From: Chloracidobacterium sp.
Lineage (GTDB): Bacteria; Acidobacteriota; Blastocatellia; Pyrinomonadales; Pyrinomonadaceae
DNA length: 64,000 nt
Direction of reading: 5' to 3'
NCBI GenBank assembly: GCA_016715795.1
Contig: JADJXP010000002.1
Coordinates: 1,798,001-1,862,000, forward strand
This document shows, piece by piece, positions 27,401 to 34,292 of this stretch. Position numbers and translations under genes: made by a program. Position 1 is the first letter of the stretch. Each line of letters starts with the position of its first letter. The notes under the pieces are model-generated. The model ran no database searches and was not told the DNA's origin. It worked only from the letters and a program-made list of their open reading frames with translations.

Positions 27401-28135
27401 TGGCAGCGGTGAATTCTCACACAGAAACCGGAAACTGTCCGTCATGTGCTTCGGCCCGGTGCCGCAGTTCATCCCGATCACGTCGACCGGAAACGGTTCG
27501 AGCGCCGTCAACGCCGCCCCGATCTCGGTACCGTTGAGCATTGTGCCGAAAACCTCGATCGTCACCTGCGCGATTACCGGAATTCGCGATCTCATTTTCT
27601 CAAAATGCTCAAAGATCGCTGCGAGAGCCGCTTTCGTCTGCAGCAGGTCCTGACACGTCTCGACGATCAACAGATCGCTCCCGCCTTCGACGAGCCCACG
27701 CACCTGCTCGACGTATGCTTTCTTCAAGTCGCGGTATGTGATGTGTCCAAGCGTCGGCAGCTTTGTTCCCGGCCCGATGGAACCGGCAACGAACCGCGGC
27801 TTGTCCGTTGTTGAATAATCGCTTGCGATACGTTTAGCGAGTTCTGCCGCCCTGAAGTTAACGTCGAATGTCTTCTCTGCGATACCAAACTCAGTCAGAA
27901 CGACCTCGCTGCCGCCGAAGCTGTTCGTCTCGATCACGTCGCATCCGACATCAAGAAACGCTGTGTGTACCTCACGGATCGCGTCAGGCCGTGTGTAGAG
28001 CAAATTCTCCGAGCAATTCTCAAACGCCGGCCCGCCCCATTCATCGATCGACAGATCGAGCGACTGCAGATACGTTCCCATAGCGCCGTCGAAGACAACG
28101 ACTTTTTCTTTCAGCAGATCGAGAAACTTGCTCAT
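24431..28135 (-). CDS. metH: Cobalamin-dependent methionine synthase MetH
   Basis: 1234 residues from the ATG at 28135 (an in-frame ATG at 28156 falls in the leader terminator region and is rejected). It transfers methyl from methyltetrahydrofolate via B12 to homocysteine. Homocysteine domain 1-310 with zinc Cys224 (NCG) and Cys290/291 (GGCCGT). Pterin domain about 330-630. B12 domain with DVHDIGKN (His764). C-terminal SAM-dependent reactivation domain. Three palindromic repeats are inserted in frame: about residues 487-524 (pterin domain), 877-911 (linker) and 1074-1097 (activation domain). The leader carries a SAM-II-like riboswitch and terminator. Confidence 0.95.
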   Translation of the reverse strand: MSKFLDLLKEKVVVFDGAMGTYLQSLDLSIDEWGGPAFENCSENLLYTRPDAIREVHTAFLDVGCDVIETNSFGGSEVVLTEFGIAEKTFDVNFRAAELAKRIASDYSTTDKPRFVAGSIGPGTKLPTLGHITYRDLKKAYVEQVRGLVEGGSDLLIVETCQDLLQTKAALAAIFEHFEKMRSRIPVIAQVTIEVFGTMLNGTEIGAALTALEPFPVDVIGMNCGTGPKHMTDSFRFLCENSPLPVSVLPNAGLPEVKDGQQHYDETPESFSAQVEHFARDFGANIVGGCCGTTPEHLRQVVERVGSLSPKQRDAKLAPSASSIYFQQPYTQDASFLIVGERVNASGSKKMRDLLDAEDWDGLVNLAKSQEKEGAHILDVNVDFVGRDGVADMHELAFRLATNVKIPMMFDSTEWEKMEAGLEHAGGKSILNSTNYEDGEPRFLKVLSLAKEYGASVVIGLIDEEGMARTAEKKLKIARRAYEQATGGARTLLSATGDASSTVPASASTLPEEPAMQTRVSALPPHDIFFDPLALPISTGIEEDRSNAAETIAAIKAIRAEMADANIILGVSNISFGLSPAARVVLNSVFLHDCVEAGMNSAIVNASKILPLIRFSELEIETARDLIYDRRKFEGDVCTYDPLVEFTKLFEGKTAQSIKPDITDLPVEERLKHHIIDGEKIGLEDSLKEAQEKYPPLDIINNILLDGMKTVGDLFGSGQMQLPFVLQSAEAMKAAVKFLEPFMDRVEGVEKGTLVLATVKGDVHDIGKNLVDIILTNNGYKVVNLGIKQPIDDILRSAEETKCDAIGMSGLLVKSTLIMRDNLELMNERSINVPVILGGAALNRRYVDNDLIPLYKGKLFYARDAFDGLHAMDELTQSAPPAVVGGLSRAVGAAANVEADVQLPAPAGGSDLEDLVGEDAKLGAVAARVSSRSTGDTTHTTRSDVSAEVAIPKAPFYGSKVVEIKDLTKVFAFVNETALFKGQWQFKQGKKTPDEYKQILVETVYPKFAEIKAAVIRDKLLEAKVVYGYFPCRSEGNDLIIYQEDEKTERLRFTFPRQPIEQRGGKNLCLADYIRSAEHEENVAGGTGDADKSVRTPIDVVAFQLVTMGRKASEHSAKLFKADNYQDYLLFHGLSVESAEALAELWHKRIREELGIADKDAADLSKLFHQGYQGSRFSFGYPACPNIEDQTKLFELLRPERIDVGLTDVFMLEPEQSTSAIIVHHPEAKYFNIQ
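24845..24913. repeat. In-frame palindromic element in metH, copy 1 (family A)
   Basis: 69 bases, a multiple of three. The outer stem CGGAGTGCGGA (24845-24855) / TCCGCACTCCG (24903-24913) is perfect, and imperfect inner pairing continues through CACCGG/CCGG. It encodes 23 residues (EENVAGGTGDADKSVRT) inserted between LADYI and DVVAFQL of the MetH activation domain, where the E. coli protein runs on without it. Confidence 0.8.
25402..25506. repeat. In-frame palindromic element in the metH linker (family B)
   Basis: 105 bases, exactly 35 codons. The left arm 25402-25433 and right arm 25475-25506 are inverted copies of a 32-base word containing ACCGCCTGCGG / CCGCAGGTGGT. It encodes a Pro-Ala-Gly-rich segment (SAPPAVVGG...LPAPAGGSD) in the linker between the B12 domain and the activation domain. 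Confidence 0.78.
26566..26674. repeat. In-frame palindromic element in metH, copy 2 (family A)
   Basis: The left arm 26566-26589 and right arm 26651-26674 are 24-base inverted copies with one mismatch (core GCGGACACTCTTGT). It encodes about 36 extra residues (ARTLLSATGD...MQTRVSAL) in the pterin domain just before PHDIFFDP. The arm core is the same as in the element at 24845-24913. Confidence 0.83.
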
Positions 28136-28139
28136 AAAT

Positions 28140-28170
28140 GAAAAACCCCGTGCCAAACAAGCACAGAGTT
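28140..28170 (-). terminator. Leader terminator of metH
   Basis: On the minus strand ACTCTGTGC pairs (with G-U) with GCACGGGGT around a 7-base loop (plus-strand stems 28161-28169 and 28145-28153). TTTTTC follows directly, and then comes the ATG at 28135. It lies about 25 bases after the riboswitch-like element and is the likely expression platform. Confidence 0.8.
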
Positions 28171-28195
28171 TCGTAAAAGCCTTCGAATTGAACTC

Positions 28196-28250
28196 CTGCT
28201 GTTTAGCCGCTTCTTTTTCGTGGCCGCAAGTCGCAATAACTCACCACGTC
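28196..28250 (-). promoter_or_regulatory. SAM-II-like riboswitch upstream of metH
   Basis: Read on the minus strand, P1 CGTGG (28248-28244) pairs with CCACG (28223-28219). The loop contains TGAGTTA then ACTTGCGG, followed by an A-rich stretch and the conserved GCTAAA (28207-28202). This order and spacing match the SAM-II class pseudoknot as known from alphaproteobacterial met genes, with TTGC in the loop able to pair with GCGG just before CTAAA. Placed before metH and a terminator, it would reduce metH expression when S-adenosylmethionine is abundant. It was identified by eye. Confidence 0.75.
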
Positions 28251-28282
28251 AAACGTAATTCTAACTAAACGCATTCGTTCGG

Positions 28283-28588
28283 TCAATCCGAATGCTCGAA
28301 CGCCTCGATAACATCCCAGATCTCACGCGAAAGCTCGATCCCGTCCGGAAAATGCTTGTAAAAATCGTCTCGCAGCCGCATTGTATCATTCGCCAGGTAT
28401 TGATCGAGCGATTCGCTCGAGCGGGCTACATACTTCATTCGATATTTCCCATCGGTGCGTGAGAATGTCGCGGATTCGAAGTAACCCGTCGCGAGCACGT
28501 CGGCGATGTGCCGGTGACGCATGTATTCCTCGAACGCCTCGACGAATTTCGGCGGAACGACCGCGGTGACCTCATACGTAACTTTCAT
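28283..28588 (-). CDS. DUF4286 family protein
   Basis: 101 residues with the family pattern: the N-terminal strand MKVTYEVTAVVP, a central YMRHRHIADVLATGYFESATF segment and the C-terminal acidic helix. It is a predicted ferredoxin-like alpha/beta barrel dimer of unknown role. It is on the same strand as metH, 33 bases before the riboswitch-like element, so part of its downstream region is the metH leader. Confidence 0.8.
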   Translation of the reverse strand: MKVTYEVTAVVPPKFVEAFEEYMRHRHIADVLATGYFESATFSRTDGKYRMKYVARSSESLDQYLANDTMRLRDDFYKHFPDGIELSREIWDVIEAFEHSD

Positions 28589-28638
28589 TTTGACAACTTA
28601 GGCGTAGAATATCATATAGACGTTCCTTAGCCCTCAAA

Positions 28639-30087
28639 ATGCAGCCCCGCAGAAGAACCGACTTTAGGCTGAGCAAGACCGCATACATGCGGTATTTGCG
28701 GTGTCCGCCTGAGTTTTGGCTATACATCAATCAGCCGCTGCTCGTGGTCGAGCCCTACTCGCTGGAATACGAGCATCTCCGCCAACAGGGCTATGAGGTT
28801 GAGCGTTACGTCAAGCAGCTTGCCCTGTTCGAGCCAAGCAACACTCGCACTGTCGATTATCAGCGAACCTTCCAGACCGCAGACTTTACGGCCCGCAGCG
28901 ACATAGTCGTGACTGACGTCGCGACCGGTGAGATCGAGATCTACGAGATAAAGGGATCGTCGAAGGTCAAGGAGGAACATTACGACGATGTAGCGTTTCA
29001 GAAGATGTCCGCTGAGGCGATGGGTTCAACCGTCTCACGGTGCTATGTCATAACGATGAATGGCGATTACGTCCGCCACGGCGAGATCGATCCGGAGCAG
29101 TTGTTCACGATCACGGACGTAACGCAGGAGGTTGAAGAAAGGCGCAATGCTACTGCCGAACAGGCGAGGGCCGCGATCGATTACCTCAAAACCGTGCCGG
29201 TCCCTTCCCTTCTGGATTATTGCGCAGATAATCGGCTCGCGTGTAAGTTCATCACGCTGCACTTTCCTGATCTGCCCGACTACACGGTCTTTGACATCTC
29301 ATACCTCAAGAACGAAAAACGGCGTGAGTTGCTTGGAATGGGCGTCGTCAACATCGTCGATGTGCCCGACGATTTTCCATTGTCTGAAAAGCAGCGCAAG
29401 CAGGTAGATGCCGCCCGCTCGGGCGAGATCGTTATCGAACGCGACGAGATACGCGAACGGATGAACGCATGGGAATACCCTCTGCATTTTCTGGACTACG
29501 AAACTTTCTCGTACGCGATACCGCAGTTTGACGGCGTGCGCCCATTTCAGCAGATGTGCTTTCAGTACTCGCTGCATACGATCGATTCGCCGGGCTCGCC
29601 GCTCAGGCACCGCGAATTTCTTGCGCGCCACGACGAGCCAAATCCGCCGCTCGTGCTCGCCGGGCACCTCCGCGAGGCAATGTCCGGCGGCATCGGAACG
29701 GTCTTCGTGTGGTACGAATCGTTCGAGAAGACACGCAACAGCGAAATGGCCGAGATGTTTCCGGACTACGCGGCATTCTTTGAGGAAGTAAATTCAAAGA
29801 CCGTCGATCTGATGAAGATATTTGCCGATCGCCTCTATATTCACCCGGATTTCAAAGGCCGCTCGTCGATCAAGAAAGTCCTGCCGGTGCTGTGCCCGCA
29901 TGTGCCCAAATACTCTGACCTCGGCATCGGCGAGGGCCTGACGGCGTCGATTAGCTGGTTTCGCGCCGTCAAATGGGAATCGATGTCCGACGCCGACCGC
30001 GAGCATATCTTTCAGAATCTTCTCGAGTATTGTGAATTGGACACGAGGGCGATGGTTGATATCTACGAAGTGTTAAAGGCCGTTTGA
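28639..30087 (+). CDS. DUF2779 protein: PD-(D/E)XK nuclease-like plus DEDD exonuclease-like domains
   Basis: 482 residues. The N-terminal half resembles Cas4-type PD-(D/E)XK nucleases: Cys22 in RCPPEFW, Asp88 and Glu103-Ile-Lys105 in IYEIKGS. The C-terminal half (from about 280) starts with HFLDYETF (Asp286, Glu288), and ends with CELDTRAMVDIYE, a DEDD/RNase H-like exonuclease pattern. Proteins of this family are widespread but not experimentally placed; DNA repair or defence is possible (inference). The gene is monocistronic and divergent to the DUF4286 gene. Confidence 0.82.
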   Translation: MQPRRRTDFRLSKTAYMRYLRCPPEFWLYINQPLLVVEPYSLEYEHLRQQGYEVERYVKQLALFEPSNTRTVDYQRTFQTADFTARSDIVVTDVATGEIEIYEIKGSSKVKEEHYDDVAFQKMSAEAMGSTVSRCYVITMNGDYVRHGEIDPEQLFTITDVTQEVEERRNATAEQARAAIDYLKTVPVPSLLDYCADNRLACKFITLHFPDLPDYTVFDISYLKNEKRRELLGMGVVNIVDVPDDFPLSEKQRKQVDAARSGEIVIERDEIRERMNAWEYPLHFLDYETFSYAIPQFDGVRPFQQMCFQYSLHTIDSPGSPLRHREFLARHDEPNPPLVLAGHLREAMSGGIGTVFVWYESFEKTRNSEMAEMFPDYAAFFEEVNSKTVDLMKIFADRLYIHPDFKGRSSIKKVLPVLCPHVPKYSDLGIGEGLTASISWFRAVKWESMSDADREHIFQNLLEYCELDTRAMVDIYEVLKAV

Positions 30088-30173
30088 CGCAGATCGCTCG
30101 CCACCCGCGAACTTGCACAATTAGGTGTTTCGCGTTAGAACTTGAGCATTCGATTCTGCATTAGGAGGAATTT

Positions 30174-30581
30174 ATGGGACGCAAGATCCTTGCCGTTATC
30201 GTTGCCTGCATTACAGCCATGGCGATCATCATGATCTTTCAGATGATCTCGACCGCGGCGGCCCCGATGCCACCAAAGAACTTTGAGTACATGACGGCCG
30301 AAGAACGGACGGCCTACATCGTTTCGCTGCCGTTGATGGTCTTTGCGATCGTCCTCGTCGGCTATATTGTGGCCGCGTTCGCGGGCGGCTTTGTCGCGCA
30401 AAAGATGGGTCGCCGATGGAGCGAGGGCCCGATGCTCTCTCTCATTATTGGGGTATTTCTGACGGCGGCCGGCATCGCTAACTTTTTCTTCCTGGTCCCG
30501 GGCCAGCCGATGTGGTTTGTCGCCGCGAGCCTGATCTCATACATCCCGATGGCTCTGATCGGCTATCGCCTCGCTAAGTAA
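30174..30581 (+). CDS. Small multi-pass membrane protein
   Basis: 135 residues with four predicted membrane helices (about 5-22, 50-72, 85-105, 112-130) and a short soluble loop after the first. AGGAGGA is optimally spaced before the ATG, indicating strong translation. There is a GGFVAQKMGRRW motif between helices 2 and 3. No family is identified. Confidence 0.8.
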   Translation: MGRKILAVIVACITAMAIIMIFQMISTAAAPMPPKNFEYMTAEERTAYIVSLPLMVFAIVLVGYIVAAFAGGFVAQKMGRRWSEGPMLSLIIGVFLTAAGIANFFFLVPGQPMWFVAASLISYIPMALIGYRLAK

Positions 30582-30588
30582 GAGATCT

Positions 30589-30660
30589 ACCGCGAAATAC
30601 ACGAAAAATACGAAAAAAGAGGTTTCCCTTCTATTTCGTATGTTTCGCGTATTTCGCAGT
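30589..30660. repeat. Intergenic inverted repeat
   Basis: The left arm 30589-30615 (CGCGAAATAC, ATACGAAA) and right arm 30634-30660 (TTTCGTAT, GTATTTCGC) are imperfect 27-base inverted copies between two convergent genes. It can fold into one long hairpin and may end transcription on both strands. Confidence 0.65.
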
Positions 30661-31361
30661 TAATTCTTATCCAAGTTGTAATATCGCCAACTCGGTTGAA
30701 AGTCGCGCGCAAGCTTCTGCTTCGTCAATATCGCCCTGACCATCTCGACCGGGATCGGCCCCTCGTGCAGGATCGCGTCGTGCCTATCCGTCATTTTCTT
30801 AGAACCGACGAGGTCGCGATGGAGTTGGTAGAACTGCAGCCCGCCCATCATGTATGCCATCTGATACAGCGGGCCGTAATCGCCGCTAAATGAGCGCCGC
30901 ACCTCAGCGAGGGCGTTATCGCGTTCATGGCCCACCTTGTTGACTAGCAGATCGACGCACTGTTCGGGCGTCCAGTTGCCAAGATGAAAATTGAGGCTAA
31001 AAATGATCCTGGCCGCCCGGTGCGAACGCCAAAACAATGCCCCGATCTTGTCTTCCGGCGTCTTGACGAATCCCCGATCCCAAAGCAGGAATTCCCAATA
31101 CAACGCCCAGCCTTCGGTATTGAAGGGCGTCCGGAAATCGCCGCGATACGGCCTGAAACGCTGGGCCATAAACCCTTGCAGGTGATGCCCCGGAATGAGT
31201 TCGTGGTGTGTCACCGCACGGGCAAAATGCGGATTATTGCCGCGCAGCGACATCATCTTTTGCTCGTGAGTCATGCCGTCAGTCGGATAGGCGACCAGTA
31301 TCGTCTCGCCGCCGAGAAAGAACGGCGCGACCAGTTGGCGTTCCGGCGTCATCATCTCCAT
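30660..31361 (-). CDS. DUF885 family protein, C-terminal part of a frame-disrupted gene
   Basis: 233 residues beginning MEMMTPERQ in the frame offset from the upstream part. It contains the family's putative metal site HHELIPGHHLQ (about 52-62) and the downstream EGWALYWEFLLWD segment. It lacks the N-terminal half, which is encoded by the overlapping frame 31352-32407. Together they give a normal-length DUF885 protein (about 585 residues), a family with carboxypeptidase-like zinc motifs. The break is near 31355-31370. It is either a real pseudogene, a recoding site or a sequence error. Confidence 0.75.
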   Translation of the reverse strand: MEMMTPERQLVAPFFLGGETILVAYPTDGMTHEQKMMSLRGNNPHFARAVTHHELIPGHHLQGFMAQRFRPYRGDFRTPFNTEGWALYWEFLLWDRGFVKTPEDKIGALFWRSHRAARIIFSLNFHLGNWTPEQCVDLLVNKVGHERDNALAEVRRSFSGDYGPLYQMAYMMGGLQFYQLHRDLVGSKKMTDRHDAILHEGPIPVEMVRAILTKQKLARDFQPSWRYYNLDKN

Positions 31362-32407
31362 CCGCCAGCGTCGCGTGCAAGCGGCGGCACGGTGACGAGA
31401 TCATTTTTCTCAACGTACTCGATGGCCTCATAAGCGAATTTCTTGATCAATTCCGGCTGCTTGCCCGGCTCGACATACTTTTGCTTGACGGCCTCGATGG
31501 CCTTCATATAGTCGTCGCCAAAGCCCATCTCGCGAGATGCCTTTTTGAACTCCGCAATGCACCAATCGAACTCCTTGTTCGCGATCTGCACAAGCTCCTC
31601 CGGCGTGTACGGGATCATCTCGAATTTCAGTTCTTCGACGAGCGCTTTGCGGCCGATCGGGTCGCCAATGATCGTCGTCTTGTCGTCGGCTTTGATGCCA
31701 ACGAGTCTCTCAGTGATAAAAGTCTGATATTTGCCGAGAGCATCGTCCGCGGCCTTATACGGCGACTCACACCACCATGTAAATGTCGGATCGTAGGCAT
31801 TGTAGAACGTGTACCACGAACGCAGATTCTGCCTGAGCGAACCAACAGTGCGGGCAGCACGATTGGCCACCGTTCGTTTGGGGTTCGCCGCGGAAGCGTT
31901 CTCGAATGTTCGCTGAGTGTCGGTGATCGTCTTTGCCAGATCGTTGAGCAATGCAGCGGACTTTGCTGCGTCGGCAAACTCGAGTTTCCGCCGGTTGTCC
32001 TCAAGGTCGCTGATCGTCCGGGCAAACGGTATCAAGGACGCCATCTCGACCAACTGAGCATCAAAGCGCGACTGCTCCTTGATCTCATGCTCGAGATAAC
32101 TCCTGAACAAAATGTGATCGATCTGCTCGTCGTGATTCAGCTTGTCAAAATCGAGCTTCGAAAGCAGCGTAAGATAGCTAGAATAAAGCTCCTTGAGCCG
32201 CGCCGATCTGTTCAGGGATGCCGTCGCCGAATAATATCGGGTCAGGATTCCGTAGTCGGCGTCAAACTTCTCGATCACGCCCCGCAGCCGCGAGGGCGCT
32301 TCGCTGTAGGCCGTGAGCTCGTCAGCCTTTGCCTGACCGAACACAAACGAACTTAGTGCCGTAACAATGATCGCTACGACAACACAAAGGACCGATATTC
32401 TTCTCAT
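31352..32407 (-). CDS. DUF885 family protein, N-terminal part of a frame-disrupted gene
   Basis: 351 residues with a signal peptide ending near SSFVFGQ, followed by the helical N-terminal portion of DUF885 proteins. Its frame runs into VTVPPLARDAGGWR and stops, while the other frame continues with WRMEMMTPERQ, the expected family sequence. One base added or two removed at 31363-31368 restores the full protein. The gene ends 4 bases from deoB upstream, so the two may be cotranscribed. Confidence 0.75.
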   Translation of the reverse strand: MRRISVLCVVVAIIVTALSSFVFGQAKADELTAYSEAPSRLRGVIEKFDADYGILTRYYSATASLNRSARLKELYSSYLTLLSKLDFDKLNHDEQIDHILFRSYLEHEIKEQSRFDAQLVEMASLIPFARTISDLEDNRRKLEFADAAKSAALLNDLAKTITDTQRTFENASAANPKRTVANRAARTVGSLRQNLRSWYTFYNAYDPTFTWWCESPYKAADDALGKYQTFITERLVGIKADDKTTIIGDPIGRKALVEELKFEMIPYTPEELVQIANKEFDWCIAEFKKASREMGFGDDYMKAIEAVKQKYVEPGKQPELIKKFAYEAIEYVEKNDLVTVPPLARDAGGWR

Positions 32408-32411
32408 AGAC

Positions 32412-33593
32412 TTATGAAATCTCGTTCAGGAAACTAACGCCATCGGCAATTCTGACGCCGAAATTCTCAGCGATCGTCTGCCCGATATCCGACAGCGACT
32501 GCCGTGTGCCGAGATCGACGCCGGAAGCGGCCGATTTGCCAAAAACCAGCAGAGGAACATACTCGCGCGTGTGGTCTGAGCCGGGATAGGTCGGGTCGTT
32601 GCCGTGGTCGGCGGTCATTATCAGCAGGTCGTCATCACGCATTGCATCGACGATCTCGGGCAGGCGAGCGTCGAAGCGTTCGAGCGCCGCCGCGTAGCCC
32701 TCAGTGTCGCGCCGGTGGCCGTAGAGCATATCAAAATCGACAAAATTGCTAAAGATAAGACCCGTAGAATCATCATTTAACGCGCTTATCGTCTGATCGA
32801 CGGTCTGCTCGTTGTTTTTAGCGGTCAGATCTTCGGTTACGCCCATGCCGTCGTAGATCGACGCGATCTTGCCGATGCAGACGACATCGAGGCCCGCGTC
32901 GCTGAGCTGTGGCAGCAGATTTCCGCCCGGCGGCGGCACGGCGTAGTCGTGGCGGTTCTCGGTCCGCTTAAAATCGGCGGCATTGCTGCCAACAAAGGGC
33001 CGTGCGATCACACGCGCCACTTCATCTTCTCCACGCAGGATGCCGCGGGCGATCTCGCACATCTCGTATAGGCGATCGAGCGGGACGACCTCCTCGTGGG
33101 CGGCGATCTGAAAAACACTGTCCGCCGAAGTGTAAACAATGGGCTTGCCGGTACTTACATGCTCTTCACCTAGGTCTTTGATGATCTCAGTGCCGCTCGC
33201 CGGGATATTGCCCAATATCCCGGGGATGCGAGCCTTCTCGACAAAATCATTGATAATACGCGGCGGAAATCCATCCGGAAACTTAGGAAAGCCCTGCTTG
33301 AGTATGATCCCCGCCATCTCCCAATGGCCGGTCGTCGTGTCTTTGCCGTCAGATTTCAGCGTGCATTTGCCGTAATTCCCCGTCGGCGAATCAACTGCTG
33401 CGAGCCCTTTCAATCGGGTGATATTCCCCAAGCCGAGCCTTTGTAGATTGGGAACATTGACGGTGCGCGATTCAAAGATATGCCCAAGAGTATCGGCACC
33501 TGCGTCACCCCAAGCCGCCGCATCCGGCATCTCGCCGATACCCGCAGAGTCCAACACCATCAAACAAATGCGCCGGAACCTTGATTCTGTCAT
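32412..33593 (-). CDS. deoB: Phosphopentomutase DeoB
   Basis: 393 residues from the ATG at 33593 (in-frame ATGs at 33611 and 33656 are possible but lie in the vapBC promoter region). It interconverts ribose 1-phosphate and 5-phosphate in nucleoside salvage. It is a metal enzyme of the alkaline phosphatase superfamily: N-terminal MVLDSAGIGEMPDA with the metal Asp, the phosphoacceptor Thr in GADTLGHI, KDTTTGHWEMAG, and C-terminal TADHGNDPTYPGSDHTREYVP ligands. Confidence 0.93.
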   Translation of the reverse strand: MTESRFRRICLMVLDSAGIGEMPDAAAWGDAGADTLGHIFESRTVNVPNLQRLGLGNITRLKGLAAVDSPTGNYGKCTLKSDGKDTTTGHWEMAGIILKQGFPKFPDGFPPRIINDFVEKARIPGILGNIPASGTEIIKDLGEEHVSTGKPIVYTSADSVFQIAAHEEVVPLDRLYEMCEIARGILRGEDEVARVIARPFVGSNAADFKRTENRHDYAVPPPGGNLLPQLSDAGLDVVCIGKIASIYDGMGVTEDLTAKNNEQTVDQTISALNDDSTGLIFSNFVDFDMLYGHRRDTEGYAAALERFDARLPEIVDAMRDDDLLIMTADHGNDPTYPGSDHTREYVPLLVFGKSAASGVDLGTRQSLSDIGQTIAENFGVRIADGVSFLNEIS

Positions 33594-33628
33594 CTTTACA
33601 TTTTCTGTCATCTTTTTGTAGAATGACA

Positions 33629-33643
33629 CAATTGAGGTAATTG
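33629..33643. promoter_or_regulatory. Possible vapBC operator dyad
   Basis: CAATT (33629-33633) and AATTG (33639-33643) form a perfect dyad around GAGGT, 15 bases before the vapB start in the deoB-vapB divergent gap. VapB antitoxins usually autoregulate through such dyads. Short, so uncertain. Confidence 0.35.
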
Positions 33644-33657
33644 ACCTTTTATTCATT

Positions 33658-33909
33658 ATGATTCAACACTCGACAAAAACCAAAGTCAACGAGGGCGGCC
33701 GGATCGTTATACCTGCAAAGATGCGAAAGGCCCTCGGCATCGAGATCGGCAAGAGCGTCACATTGACTCTGAGAGAGGACTCGTTGGAGATAACGACCCG
33801 TGCAAACGCCTTCAAACGTATCGAGGACATGATGAAACCCCACATCAAGCCCGGCCGCTCAGTGGTAGATGAGTTGATCAAAGAGCGACGTGTGGAAGCC
33901 GCAAAATGA
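33658..33909 (+). CDS. vapB: AbrB/SpoVT-type antitoxin (VapB)
   Basis: 83 residues. The N-terminal swapped-hairpin DNA-binding domain shows GRIVIPAKMRKALGIEIG (about 15-32) and LREDSLEIT. The C-terminal tail wraps the toxin in this family. It overlaps vapC by 4 bases (ATGA), the standard TA arrangement. Confidence 0.9.
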   Translation: MIQHSTKTKVNEGGRIVIPAKMRKALGIEIGKSVTLTLREDSLEITTRANAFKRIEDMMKPHIKPGRSVVDELIKERRVEAAK

Positions 33910-34292
33910 ATAGCCTTGTATTCGACTCATCGGCAATACTCGCGATCTATTACGATGAGCCGGGCAAGCGCAAAGCTCAGGAATTACTCGAAGAAGCCGA
34001 TCCGATCATCTCATCGGTAAATCTATGTGAGGTATATACCAAGCTGTTGGAAGATGGTCTTGATGCCGGAGCGATCCGCGAATCATTCGATGCGCTTGAG
34101 ATCAAGGCCGTGGATTTCGATGCGGGCGATGCATTGAACGCGGCTGAATTGTGTCGACCGACGAAAGGCCTCGGCCTATCCCTCGCTGACCGAGCATGCG
34201 TCGCCCTCGCGATGCGCAACAAAACCGCGGTGGTCACGGCAGATCGAACCTGGCAAAAGGTCAGCGGCTGCGAGATCAAACTAATACGCTAA
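33906..34292 (+). CDS. vapC: PIN-domain toxin VapC
   Basis: 128 residues. The acidic PIN residues are visible: Asp7 in VFDSSA, Glu42 in LCEVYTK, Asp103 in LSLADRACVALA and Asp121 in VTADRTW (positions approximate). It should cleave tRNA or rRNA when free of VapB. Its stop overlaps the convergent VWA gene by 4 bases. Confidence 0.9.
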   Translation: MNSLVFDSSAILAIYYDEPGKRKAQELLEEADPIISSVNLCEVYTKLLEDGLDAGAIRESFDALEIKAVDFDAGDALNAAELCRPTKGLGLSLADRACVALAMRNKTAVVTADRTWQKVSGCEIKLIR

